64,000 nt of DNA from Syntrophotaleaceae bacterium (lineage in GTDB: Bacteria; Desulfobacterota; Desulfuromonadia; Desulfuromonadales; Syntrophotaleaceae), in assembly GCA_041390365.1 (NCBI GenBank), contig JAWKQB010000003.1, positions 124,001 to 188,000 of the forward strand, written 5' to 3'. How positions within the stretch are numbered: position 1 is the first letter of the stretch; every line of letters begins with the position of its first letter. Shown piece after piece: positions 9,743 to 19,072 of the stretch. The notes under the pieces were generated by a model. It did no database searches, was not told the origin of the DNA, and saw only the letters and a list, made by a program, of their open reading frames with translations. The position numbers and the translations under genes are program-made.

Positions 9743-10599
9743 AGCAATGGCGACTCCACTTTCCCGTTACGATCATGTGTCGGGTTTTCGATGTGTCCCG
9801 CAGCGGCTTTTACGCCTGGCTGACACGAGAACCGTCCCAACGTGCGCAAGAAGATGAACGCCTCAAGGTTGCTATCAAGGCCGCCCACAAGCGTACTCGC
9901 GAGAGTTACAGCTCGCGGCGATTACAGCCGGAGCTGGCGGCTGAAGGTTTTATCGCCGGACGGGATCGCATTGCCCGGTTACGCCGGGAATTGGGCATAA
10001 GGTGTCGACAGAGGCGCAAATTCAAGGCGACAACGAATTCAAAACACAACCTGCCGGTGGCGGAAAACCTGCTGGAACAAACCTTTACCCCCAGCGCGCC
10101 GAATGAGGTCTGGGTTTCAGACATTACCTACATCCCTACTGGCGAGGGCTGGCTCTACCTGGCAGGGATTAAGGACGTATTCACCTGCGAAATCGTCGGC
10201 TACGCCATGGCGGAGCGCATGACGCAGGAGCTGACCAGTCGGGCGCTATTCCGGGCGGCGCAACAGAAACGGCCCACGGCCGGGCTGATCCACCATTCGG
10301 ACCGTGGCAGCCAGTATTGCTCCCACGACTACCAAAATCTCCTTGTGCAGTTTGGTATGAGGCCGTCGATGTCACGCAAGGGCAATTGCTATGACAATGC
10401 ACCGATGGAGAGCTTCTGGGGAACCCTCAAGAATGAACTGGTGCATCATTGCCGCTACGCGACCAGGGCCGAGGCTGAAGCCTCTATCCGGGAGTACATC
10501 GAGATATTCTACAACCGCCAACGGCGTCATTCGCGCCTTGGCTATTTGGCGCCGGCCGTGTTCTTGCAAAACTTCAACCTTCAGACAGCGGCCGCTTGA
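9739..10599 (+). CDS. IS3-family OrfB transposase (DDE integrase domain), copy 1
   Basis: Encodes 286 residues of the IS3/IS150-like OrfB. An N-terminal HTH_21-like stretch (MCRVFDVSRSGFYAW) precedes an rve-type DDE core: D in VWVSDITYI, D in IHHSDRGSQY, and E in DNAPMESFWGTLKNE, with the conserved K/R residues after it. The full triad is present and the frame is intact. The protein is identical in all three copies in the window, implying recent transposition. Confidence 0.95.
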   Translation: MKQWRLHFPVTIMCRVFDVSRSGFYAWLTREPSQRAQEDERLKVAIKAAHKRTRESYSSRRLQPELAAEGFIAGRDRIARLRRELGIRCRQRRKFKATTNSKHNLPVAENLLEQTFTPSAPNEVWVSDITYIPTGEGWLYLAGIKDVFTCEIVGYAMAERMTQELTSRALFRAAQQKRPTAGLIHHSDRGSQYCSHDYQNLLVQFGMRPSMSRKGNCYDNAPMESFWGTLKNELVHHCRYATRAEAEASIREYIEIFYNRQRRHSRLGYLAPAVFLQNFNLQTAAA

Positions 10600-10632
10600 G
10601 ATGCGAGTGTCCACTATTGACAGGACACGTCA

Positions 10633-11539
10633 ACCAGGCGGGAGCACTTGGATTTGCACTGCCCGTTGCTAAAAAGAATTCACCGTTCGACAGGCGGATG
10701 GCCAAAGCCTTGGCATGCAGGTAACCGGTCCGTTCATTTTTGTCAGTCGCCCCCAAATTGCCTCCGTTGACAAATCTAACTCCCGCAACCTTAAGACCGG
10801 ATGGGATCTGCACACTGGCCGGATCGATTGCGACCAGGGTTTCCTTGGGGCGCAGATCTTCCTGGAGTCGTTGCAAAAACCTTAGTTCGGCATCAAAAAA
10901 TGCCCCCGCAACTAACACCTGCTCAACTTCGCCTTCAATATTCACTATCAACTGATCCCATAAACTGGGAGAGGCGGGGTTCGCCGCCAATAGGTGAAAG
11001 CGCTCGGACACTGCTTCTCGGTCCGTTTTCAACCAGGGGGCAAAATCCTGAAGCTTTAGCACCATCTCGCCCAAGTGGCTGGGCAATTGGTTGCCCTGGG
11101 ATTCTACCCAGGCCAACACATGGCGCCAGGCTGTCTGTAGCACAGACACCGCTTCATCGTCGTCGCTGCCTTGTAGACGAACAAGATTGGTCAGTTCACG
11201 GTTATAGCCAAACCCGGACAATGTCAGGTTGTGGCTGCCAACCAAAAGGGAGCCTTTATTTTTTCCCACGAGCAAGATGACTTTGGGATGGAAAGCCCCG
11301 GGGGACGAGATCGGCACCAAGGAGTAATAGCGACCCGCTAAACGAGGTGGGTGATGGGCAACCGAATGGGCACACTGCGCGGCATCCATTAACAAAACGT
11401 TGTGGTGAACCCCTTGGCCGATGAGCTTGCGAAGCACCACCTCTTCGTAAAATGGCAGGTAAGCGTTATAGCTGGTAATCAGAGAGGCTTCGTATCCTCC
11501 CTTTTTAATTTCATCAATTATCGAGATCCGTTCACTCAT
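10633..11539 (-). pseudogene. PLD-like nuclease gene, 5' part (upstream of IS copy 1)
   Basis: Starts at an ATG at 11539, overlapping the end of the 546-aa gene upstream by 8 bases, and runs 302 codons into the IS right end. Two phospholipase D/HKD-type half sites are visible: FHPKVILLVG followed by VGSHNLTLSGFG near residues 95-120, and LHAKALAIRL followed by ATGSANPSAPAW at about 278-300. The Asp of the HxKxxxxD motif is not conserved, as in NgoFVII/helicase-linked PLD nucleases. The protein would be a DNA nuclease. The IS interrupts it immediately after the second motif; the rest of the protein is at 7786-9372. Tight coupling to the neighbours suggests a single defence cassette. Confidence 0.75.
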
Positions 11540-13172
11540 CACCAACCTCCCTGAGCTGCTTTCCCAAGGAAGAGGTAACCCATACCGTTCCGTTTTTCTC
11601 AAGAGCGCCAATGTCTTTGAGGATACGCAAGGATTGGTTAAACCGAGGGCTCGTGAAAACGGCGTGGGGTACAGATATAACTTCGAGCCCTTGGTCCGAG
11701 GGACGGATGCGGAAGGTCGACTGGGACTGGCCCCGCAGCTTGCGCAATGCAACCATAAAGTGGGTATGCACTCCCCATTCGTGGCCAAGCCAGGCAATCC
11801 ACTCCCACACCCTTAAATGGCCCCAGGTTTGAGAGCAGTGAAAAAGGAAAGATTTTAAATTTATGGGGTAAACGTCGAAATAATGGCCATTGAAAACAAA
11901 CTCTTCATATCCGGTTTGCGTTTCAGGCCTTTTCATCAGAGCTATCAGAATATTGAGCGCTGCTTCCAGTATCCGGGAACGATAATCTGGAGTCGCCTTT
12001 TTGTCGCATAGGCTTTCTATCAGGTTGGCGAGCTGCATCTCATGGTGTTCATGAGCCCAATCGCTTAGCGAAGGCAGCCAACTATCTGTAGAAACGGCAA
12101 GGTCGGCAACCGTCATTTCCAGAGAAATACTGCTTTCAAAAGCCGCGACATCAAGAGAAGATACAAACCACTGGCATAGTTGTTCCGATGATTCAAAACG
12201 AAGTCCGGATTCTTCATAAGCGTCCAAAAGAACAAAAAAGATGCCCTGGACGGCGATAGACAGCAACTCATTCCGTTGATAAACGGCCCATCGGCACCGA
12301 TTCTGGTTCAGTCTTTCTGGTAGACTCCAGGCATCCCCATTGGGCAGAGCCCCGCTATAAACAGCCCCCCGAAACGCTGCTAAATCTATGGATTGGTCAA
12401 AGCGCGCCAGTTCATCTGCCAAATAGAGCATGACTTGCAAACTGCGGCGGCGAGCCAGCAAATCTGTCTCTTCAAAAAGGTTGCGGACAAAAAAAAGATC
12501 AGCCAGTAGCTGATGTTCTTGAGGGTTGTTCTTCAGGTGACATGGACAAAAGCTGGCCAATTCATCGAGGCGCTCCGCCGTCACAATATTTTCATCCAAA
12601 GTTTGCAGAAACAGGCTTCGATCTACTCCCTGATCCACTGCCTCTGCCAAAATACGGCCAATCTGATTGGTGTTTGCAATTCCGGAGCTCCCGTTGCCAT
12701 CCATAATGCCTAGCTCGGCGAAGACGCCCAAATAATACTGTCCCAATCCACCCAATTTATTTTTAAAATATCTTCCTGGTTTGTCTTCCCGATGGGCAAT
12801 TTCAGACAATGTAACGGATTGGTTATTTTTTATTTCACTGATTTGATGCGCAATGTTAGCGCTGCCAGTGGTGGCGCCAGCGTGTCCCTCATGGTCAGTC
12901 CCCGTGAGATGCGCATGGCGATGAGCGATCAGAGTAAACAAGCAGTCTGCTTTGCGAAACTGGTCGATAAAGGTGTCGTTGTAACGGTACCCCGCCTGCT
13001 CCAACGCCCAAACGATCCATGGATAAAAACTGTAATACCGGGCCCGGTCAGTGACGTTGGTAATTCCCGGCAACATGCGCCCATAGATATTGATACACGG
13101 CGCCTGAACCGATAAATGATCTAAACCGCCGATTTGATTTGGGGGTTTAACCCAGGCAGTTTGAACTTCCAC
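11532..13172 (-). CDS. Uncharacterised 546-aa protein of a PLD-nuclease cassette
   Basis: Starts at GTG 13172 with a good Shine-Dalgarno (GAGGGA) seven to nine bases upstream. The protein is soluble-looking, with no transmembrane segment, P-loop or nuclease motif that I recognise. The N-terminal region (about residues 10-60) is rich in aromatic residues (RARYYSFYPWIVWAL), the middle is helical with a Cys-x-Cys (FCPCHL), and the C-terminal 50 residues look like a winged helix. The gene overlaps the PLD-like gene by 8 bases and lies 50 bases downstream of the GIY-YIG-like gene, so it is probably an obligate partner of the PLD nuclease. No function is claimed. Confidence 0.8.
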   Translation of the reverse strand: MEVQTAWVKPPNQIGGLDHLSVQAPCINIYGRMLPGITNVTDRARYYSFYPWIVWALEQAGYRYNDTFIDQFRKADCLFTLIAHRHAHLTGTDHEGHAGATTGSANIAHQISEIKNNQSVTLSEIAHREDKPGRYFKNKLGGLGQYYLGVFAELGIMDGNGSSGIANTNQIGRILAEAVDQGVDRSLFLQTLDENIVTAERLDELASFCPCHLKNNPQEHQLLADLFFVRNLFEETDLLARRRSLQVMLYLADELARFDQSIDLAAFRGAVYSGALPNGDAWSLPERLNQNRCRWAVYQRNELLSIAVQGIFFVLLDAYEESGLRFESSEQLCQWFVSSLDVAAFESSISLEMTVADLAVSTDSWLPSLSDWAHEHHEMQLANLIESLCDKKATPDYRSRILEAALNILIALMKRPETQTGYEEFVFNGHYFDVYPINLKSFLFHCSQTWGHLRVWEWIAWLGHEWGVHTHFMVALRKLRGQSQSTFRIRPSDQGLEVISVPHAVFTSPRFNQSLRILKDIGALEKNGTVWVTSSLGKQLREVGDE

Positions 13173-13222
13173 GGCGTCCCTCCCTCGCCAAAGATGTTGG
13201 CGGATATAAACACTAAGATAGC

Positions 13223-13903
13223 TTACGAAGCCTGTACAATTTTTTCAAAAAATTCAATAAAACCTGAATCATAGGGTTCTCCCACATGATTGACATTCCA
13301 TAAACCGGCTTTGCCAATCACCGCCCGATCGGCATCCAATCCCAACCAATCTTTCGTTACGGGATCGATCGGTTCCTTATCCACATTGGAAAGAAGCGCT
13401 ATCGCATTGCGTTCCAAATAGGCACGAATACTATGGGATCCCGAGGAATCGTCGGCTTCCACCCAAACAAAAGGCATAGCCCCAATAACCTGAGTTACTT
13501 TGACTTCGAGGGAATGTTCCAGAGCACGTACCTCCTGGTTAGCAAAGCTTCCTCTTCCCCAAGTCGGGCATTCAAAATCGCCCCTTTTGATGAGCGCACT
13601 TCCGACGTGAAGTCGGAAGATGGATCCCCTATGGTTGCCCCCACCGGTATTCGTTCCCTTATGCCCTCTCAACCGACTCCAAAGCGTGGTCCGTGATCCG
13701 GTACTGACAGCATGCGTGCCAACCCGAACCACTCGCAGATCCTGCCCATTCTCTCTAAATTCTCCCTCTTCAAAGAAGAAATAGACACCTCGGCGGGGCC
13801 AGTTCATGCGACCATGACTCTCGGATAACTTTCTTATCCCCTGCCGTCGCCGCAAGGCTCGAAGAATGGTATAAAACCGCTCAATGTCTTGTTTTCGGTT
13901 CAT
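13223..13903 (-). CDS. GIY-YIG-like nuclease-fold protein
   Basis: Encodes about 226 residues from the ATG at 13903 (a GTG two codons earlier is also possible). The stretch RRGVYFFFEEGE, followed by VVRVGTHAVS and LWSRLRGHKG at about residues 35-80, has the spacing of a GIY-YIG domain (GVYFF standing for GIY, VRVGTH for YIG) with the downstream Arg/His. The C-terminal part has a VWVEADD motif and is not recognised. Its start follows the DUF6884-like gene stop at 13906 directly (overlap if the GTG is used), indicating coupling. A second, diverged GIY-YIG-like gene is at 37489-38286. Nuclease activity is likely but not shown. Confidence 0.65.
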   Translation of the reverse strand: MNRKQDIERFYTILRALRRRQGIRKLSESHGRMNWPRRGVYFFFEEGEFRENGQDLRVVRVGTHAVSTGSRTTLWSRLRGHKGTNTGGGNHRGSIFRLHVGSALIKRGDFECPTWGRGSFANQEVRALEHSLEVKVTQVIGAMPFVWVEADDSSGSHSIRAYLERNAIALLSNVDKEPIDPVTKDWLGLDADRAVIGKAGLWNVNHVGEPYDSGFIEFFEKIVQAS

Positions 13904-13905
13904 GG

Positions 13906-14331
13906 TCACAAATCAACCTGGTTCAGGTCCTGCTTAAGAAACTGAAGCTGGCGACCAATAGTTAATCCTCGCATGGGTATTTCATAGAAACTCAGTTGGG
14001 CAAGAAGATATTTTCGATATTTATCGCCTGCCAGGAAAACAAAGTGATCTCTCTTAAGATCGGCCCGTTTTGCAAGCTGGGCAAGAACTGCAGCCGCCCA
14101 CTCTTTTCGCTCCTGAACCTTCATGGTGTTCAAAGTTTGGTCATAGGGGTCGAGGTCGTCGTCAAGCTCGACCAAACCATATTTGGCCGACAAGATGAAA
14201 ATGCCGTCCGGGGTTAATAGCTGCGCATAACGAAGGCTAAGTCGGAACAGTGGGCTCACATAGAGATTTTTTGCTAAGGATCTGCTCGTCTGCTTCTGAC
14301 TGACACAGGAGATGAGAACAATCCTCTTCAT
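13906..14331 (-). CDS. DUF6884/YaaA-like small protein
   Basis: Encodes 141 residues. It begins IVLISCVSQKQ and has the pattern LYVSPLFRLSLRYA, FILSAKYGLVE and FLAGDKYRKYL typical of the DUF6884 family, small proteins frequently found in phage, plasmid and defence contexts. The conserved Cys near residue 9, the SAKYGL motif and the AGDKYR motif suggest an enzyme, but the reaction is unknown. It lies 29 bases downstream of the hsdR remnant and is coupled to the GIY-YIG-like gene. Recognition is by motif pattern only. Confidence 0.65.
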   Translation of the reverse strand: MKRIVLISCVSQKQTSRSLAKNLYVSPLFRLSLRYAQLLTPDGIFILSAKYGLVELDDDLDPYDQTLNTMKVQERKEWAAAVLAQLAKRADLKRDHFVFLAGDKYRKYLLAQLSFYEIPMRGLTIGRQLQFLKQDLNQVDL

Positions 14332-14360
14332 TTTAATAGCCCAGCCCCTGTAAGGAGAGA

Positions 14361-16310
14361 TTAGTAATACTGTTTGATATAGCTATACGCCTTGTCGAAC
14401 AGATCCTGGTCCTTGACCTGGTACTTCACGTAAATCACTTTGCGCAGGGCCTTCTGGACCTCGCGCTCTCCGGCCTTGGTATCCTGCCAGCCGGGGAAGC
14501 GGACCATCCGTACGATTTCGTCGATGTCGTTGACAATCCGTTCGACCACCATCGGCGTCTTGCCGTTCTTCACCTCGGCGAACAGCTCGGTCAGGGCAGC
14601 TTTGGCCTTGGCCTGTTCATCGACCGGGTCCACTTGCTTCTCGGCCTGGACGACCTCCTTGGCCAGGGTCAGCAGCTCCTTGAGGAAGTCGAGGCTGTGG
14701 AGCAGGCCCTGTTCGTGCCGTTCCTTGAGCTTTTCGAGGCGCTCGCCCAGGGCGACAAACTTCGGGTTGTCCTTGTGCTTGCGCAGGCGGGCGATGAGCT
14801 TGATCTCGATTTCCTTGGATTTCTTGTCCGGGTCCTTGGCATCGAGCAGCCCTTCGAGGACCTCGGCGTCCATCACCAGGGTGTCCAGATCGTCGCGCAC
14901 CGTTTCCAGATGCACGTTCTCATGCACCAGTTCAATGGTCTTGGCCCCCAGGGCGTGCCAGAGCAGCTTGCCGTTGCCGCTCGGCGGCTTCACCGATTCA
15001 TAGACCTGGGTCAGCCACTTGTAGTCCTTTTCATAAAGGCCGAGACAGGGATCGGGAGACAGCGCCTCCCACAGACGGGAGAGCACCGAGTATTCCGCCG
15101 CGAACTTGTCCCGGGTCTCGTTATCCGGCAGGCAATCCTGCGCCGCGATCAGCCCCTCGTAGCCACCGACGGTGCGGTCCACGCTAGGGAAGAACGAAAG
15201 GCTCTTCGCCACCACGCCGGGCAGCTCTTTCTTGAGGTCATCCAGATTGGTGATAACCCTCTGCACCGCCTTTTCATCGAAATCCAGGGCCGTGGCCACG
15301 TCATCGAAGATGCCGAGGTAATCCACGATCAGTCCGTGGGTCTTGCCGGGGTAGACGCGGTTGGTACGGCAGATGGCCTGCAGCAGGTTGTGATCCTTCA
15401 TCGGCTTGTCGAGGTACATCACCTGCAGAATCGGCGCATCGAAACCGGTCAGCAGCTTGGAAGTGACGATCAGGAATTTGAGCGGGTCGTTCGGATCGCG
15501 GAACCGGTCGAGGAGCTTTTCCTCCTCGTCCTTGGCCAGCTTCCATTCCGCGTAATCATCGGACTTTCCACCCTGGGTGTGCATGACGATGGCGCTGGCC
15601 TCCGGACCGACCAACTCGTCCATGGCCTTCTTGTAGAGAACGCAGCACTCCCGGTCGAAGGTCACCACCTGGGCCTTGAAGCCGTTCGGCTCCACCTTCT
15701 CCTGGAAGTGCTTGACGATGTGCTGGCAGATGGCGTTCACCCGGGCCGGGGCCTTGATCAGCACCGCCATCTTGGCGGCCCGCTTGGCCAGGTCGTCACG
15801 ATCCAGCTCGCTCAGCTCATCGGTCATCTGTGAGTAGGCTTCGTCGATGGCGTCCTTGTTGATGTGCAGCTTCACGTCCACCGCCTCGAAATGCAGCGGC
15901 AGCGTGGCCTTGTCCCGGATCGAATCCTGGAACGAGTAACGGCTCATATAGCCCTGCTCATCCTCGTCCGCGCCGAAGGCCCAGAAGGTGTTGCGGTCCC
16001 GCTTGTTGATCGGCGTGCCGGTCAGACCAAAGAGAAAGGCGTTGGGCAGCGCATCGCGCATCTTGCGGCCTAAGTCGCCTTCCTGGGTGCGGTGCGCCTC
16101 GTCCACCATCACGATGATGTTCGAGCGCTCGTTCAGGCGGCCGTCCGCCTCGCCGAACTTGTGAATGGTAGTGATGATGATCTTGCGGGTATCGGCCGCC
16201 AGCAGGCTTTGCAGCTCCTGCCGGGTGGCGGCTCCGATCATGTTCGGGATGTCGGCGGCGTTGAAGGTAGCGGTGATCTGGGTGTCCAGATCGATACGGT
16301 CCACCACGAT
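14361..16310 (-). pseudogene. hsdR: Type I restriction enzyme HsdR, C-terminal fragment
   Basis: About 650 codons remain, ending in a normal stop at 14361. Visible motor motifs are MVDEAHRTQEGD (DEAH box, motif II), GLTGTPINKRD (III) and LLTGFDAPILQVMYLDKP with QAICRTNRVY (V and VI), followed by the helical C-terminal region used to bind the methylase. The PD-(D/E)xK nuclease domain and the P-loop of motif I are missing; the frame enters IS copy 2 at 16311. The other side of the IS is a different gene (a serine protease), so the 5' half of hsdR has been lost, not just displaced. The product cannot restrict DNA. Confidence 0.9.
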
Positions 16311-16365
16311 TGATGTATCCTGGTGACAGTGGACACTCTCGCTTGGTAAACTGCCAGGCAGGAGA

Positions 16366-16680
16366 GTGACAATGAAAAGACAGCAACGGTATACGCCTGA
16401 GTTTCGCACTGAGGCGGTGAAAATGGTAACGGAACAGGGTCTATCGCAGCCGGAAGCAGCCAAACGGCTTTCGATACCCAAGGGCACACTGGCGAACTGG
16501 GTAGCGGAATCCAGGGCAGCCAACCTTTCAATAGCGCCTGGGGCGCTTTCTGCCGATGAACTGGCGAAAGAAAATTCCCGGTTGCGCAAGGAGCTTGCCG
16601 AGGCCCGCATGGAGCGTGACATCTTAAAAAAGGCGACGGCGTACTTTGCCAGGGAGTCGCTGCCCGGTACGCGTTCATGA
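16366..16680 (+). CDS. IS3-family OrfA, copy 2
   Basis: The translation is identical to OrfA of copy 1 (104 residues, HTH plus zipper). It has the same AAAAAAG frameshift site and the same ATGA overlap with orfB. Confidence 0.93.
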   Translation: MTMKRQQRYTPEFRTEAVKMVTEQGLSQPEAAKRLSIPKGTLANWVAESRAANLSIAPGALSADELAKENSRLRKELAEARMERDILKKATAYFARESLPGTRS

Positions 16681-17537
16681 AGCAATGGCGACTCCACTTT
16701 CCCGTTACGATCATGTGTCGGGTTTTCGATGTGTCCCGCAGCGGCTTTTACGCCTGGCTGACACGAGAACCGTCCCAACGTGCGCAAGAAGATGAACGCC
16801 TCAAGGTTGCTATCAAGGCCGCCCACAAGCGTACTCGCGAGAGTTACAGCTCGCGGCGATTACAGCCGGAGCTGGCGGCTGAAGGTTTTATCGCCGGACG
16901 GGATCGCATTGCCCGGTTACGCCGGGAATTGGGCATAAGGTGTCGACAGAGGCGCAAATTCAAGGCGACAACGAATTCAAAACACAACCTGCCGGTGGCG
17001 GAAAACCTGCTGGAACAAACCTTTACCCCCAGCGCGCCGAATGAGGTCTGGGTTTCAGACATTACCTACATCCCTACTGGCGAGGGCTGGCTCTACCTGG
17101 CAGGGATTAAGGACGTATTCACCTGCGAAATCGTCGGCTACGCCATGGCGGAGCGCATGACGCAGGAGCTGACCAGTCGGGCGCTATTCCGGGCGGCGCA
17201 ACAGAAACGGCCCACGGCCGGGCTGATCCACCATTCGGACCGTGGCAGCCAGTATTGCTCCCACGACTACCAAAATCTCCTTGTGCAGTTTGGTATGAGG
17301 CCGTCGATGTCACGCAAGGGCAATTGCTATGACAATGCACCGATGGAGAGCTTCTGGGGAACCCTCAAGAATGAACTGGTGCATCATTGCCGCTACGCGA
17401 CCAGGGCCGAGGCTGAAGCCTCTATCCGGGAGTACATCGAGATATTCTACAACCGCCAACGGCGTCATTCGCGCCTTGGCTATTTGGCGCCGGCCGTGTT
17501 CTTGCAAAACTTCAACCTTCAGACAGCGGCCGCTTGA
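16677..17537 (+). CDS. IS3-family OrfB transposase, copy 2
   Basis: The translation is identical to OrfB of copy 1 (286 residues) with the complete DDE triad and no frameshift. The copy appears capable of making active transposase. Confidence 0.94.
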   Translation: MKQWRLHFPVTIMCRVFDVSRSGFYAWLTREPSQRAQEDERLKVAIKAAHKRTRESYSSRRLQPELAAEGFIAGRDRIARLRRELGIRCRQRRKFKATTNSKHNLPVAENLLEQTFTPSAPNEVWVSDITYIPTGEGWLYLAGIKDVFTCEIVGYAMAERMTQELTSRALFRAAQQKRPTAGLIHHSDRGSQYCSHDYQNLLVQFGMRPSMSRKGNCYDNAPMESFWGTLKNELVHHCRYATRAEAEASIREYIEIFYNRQRRHSRLGYLAPAVFLQNFNLQTAAA

Positions 17538-17570
17538 GATGCGAGTGTCCACTATTGACAGGACACGTCA

Positions 17571-19066
17571 CCCGCCCGCGTATTGATGGCCCAATTGCCA
17601 CCATGCGCCACCAGCTCCGGCTTGATGGCACCGTCAACGGAATAGCCGCCTCGGGTGAAAGGCGATGGTTGATCAGGTTGAGCTATCGGTACCTCTGAAG
17701 GGTCGTGTGTGTGGGTCTGACTGTTCCAACTTTGGTTGTGCCGTGCCAAGCTGCCCACGGTGAGGGCGTTCAGTGCCGGTGCTGGCTCTATGATTCGCCA
17801 AGCATCGTCCAGCAAATAATTCGGGTAGTTGTCACGCCACGTCAAGCCATCAGGCGAGTCCTCGCCGATGCGATGGTTACCCGCCGAAACCACAAACAGG
17901 ACGCCCAATTCCCGCGAAAGAGTATCCAGGGTCATGGAAAGCCCTCTCAGATGGCCGCCGAGATAAGGTTTATTCGCATCACCAAATGAGAGATTGAAGA
18001 CTCGGCAGTTGTACTCTTCTGTAAAGTAGCGTACCGCCTCTTCAATGTGATTCTCGACAAAACCGGTCGTGTTTTCGTTGTCTTTGTCGAGGATTCTGCC
18101 GCTGAACAGGCGCAGGCTGGGAACGAAGGTACCGTCGCGTAAGCTGCACTCAAAATCGCCATACAGGGCCAGACCGGCGACATGGGTGCCGTGACCGTTC
18201 TCGTCATGGGATCCTTCGCCAGGCAGAAAGCTCTGCGCCTCGCCCACGGCAGCTCCCAGCAGGGGGTGTCCTGTCGCGAGACCGCTATCCAGGACAACGA
18301 CGCCGGGTGCATCCTCGCCTGGATCAATAATCTCGGGAAAGTTCTGTATATCCTGAAAAACAACGGATCGCTTCAGACCAAAGTTGGGCGGCAGGTCAAC
18401 AGAACGCACATCACGATGCCGGAGGAGTTGGTCCGCCTGAGCGGGGTTACAAAGAATCCGGTAGAGCGTCAACCCGGGCTGTTTGACCTGATCCTTTTTT
18501 TCAATGCTTTGCTGCGTCAGCCATTCTTCGAACTTAGCCCATTCTTGATCACGCCCCTGATGGTTATCCTCCAATGGCCAAAGCTCGATATCCAGCAGGA
18601 ATTCATCTGATTCCGGGAGACCCTGTTTCCTCAACGCCCAACCTTTGCGGTCCTCGGAACTCCAGCCATCGATACTTTGCAGGGCATAAATGACCTGCTT
18701 ATTCGTGACATCGCCGCCACGGGCCATGGTCGAGAGACGCGACTCGAACTGGGCGAGGGCCGCGTTGCTGGCGAAACCGATGACGACCGTTTCGTCTTCC
18801 TGACTGACAAATTCTATTTCCGGTGAAATCTTGCGCAGATCCTCGGGGTCAAATCCCTTGTGCACAGAAAACCGGAACAGCCTGCGATCATCAAATCCAC
18901 CCACATCACCAGTAGCTTGTTCCTTGGCATTGGCGAGCTTCTGTAACAGCCCGCGACCGTGTCCGCAGACATCACTAGGTGCCTTCGGAGGCATATAGGT
19001 TCCAGGTCGTTTCTCGTTGACCGGCGCTTCGCGCTGCAGAGCAAGGTGGGGAAAGGTTTCTTCCAT
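17571..19066 (-). pseudogene. Subtilisin-like (S8) serine protease, truncated at C-terminus by IS copy 2
   Basis: About 498 codons from the ATG at 19066. A 250-residue N-terminal region precedes the S8 core. The catalytic Asp is in VVVLDSGLATGHPLL, the His in ENGHGTHVAGLAL, and the oxyanion Asn in FVVSAGNHRIG. The catalytic Ser (GTSxA) block is absent: the frame runs into the IS after KPELVAHGGNWAINTRA and stops five codons later. It lies 6 bases downstream of an AAA+ ATPase gene, a pairing often seen in accessory regions, where the ATPase probably presents substrate or gates the protease. The surviving protein is expected to be inactive. Confidence 0.88.
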
Positions 19067-19072
19067 GACCGA

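Larger units (their letters stand above)
9373..10632 (+). mobile_element. IS3-family insertion sequence, copy 1
   Basis: A 1260-bp element with imperfect terminal inverted repeats. The left end starts TGATGTATCCTGGTGACAGT and the right end, read inward, starts TGACGTGTCCTGTCAATAGT; both continue into GGACACTC. It carries orfA (9428-9742) and orfB (9739-10599). The same 1260-bp unit recurs at 16311-17570 and 53630-54889 in the same orientation. The flanking trinucleotides are AAC on the left and ACC on the right, so no target duplication is visible, unlike copy 3. It splits a PLD-like nuclease gene in antisense orientation. Confidence 0.95.
16311..17570 (+). mobile_element. IS3-family insertion sequence, copy 2
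   Basis: The same 1260-bp element as copy 1, with the same ends and the same orientation. The flanks are GAT on the left and CCC on the right: no target duplication. Left of it is a decapitated hsdR, right of it a serine protease gene missing its 3' end. The simplest reading is a deletion between two directly repeated IS copies, leaving one hybrid copy, or an IS-adjacent deletion. Confidence 0.95.

Noticed and set aside
7786..9888. One 700-codon minus-strand frame running from the PLD-like gene through IS copy 1
   Set aside because: The 5' third is the antisense of the transposase genes and recurs identically at copies 2 and 3; only the part outside the IS is host coding sequence.
14361..16826. 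821-codon frame as a complete HsdR
   Set aside because: Its first 170 codons are antisense IS sequence; the HsdR nuclease domain and motif I are not there.
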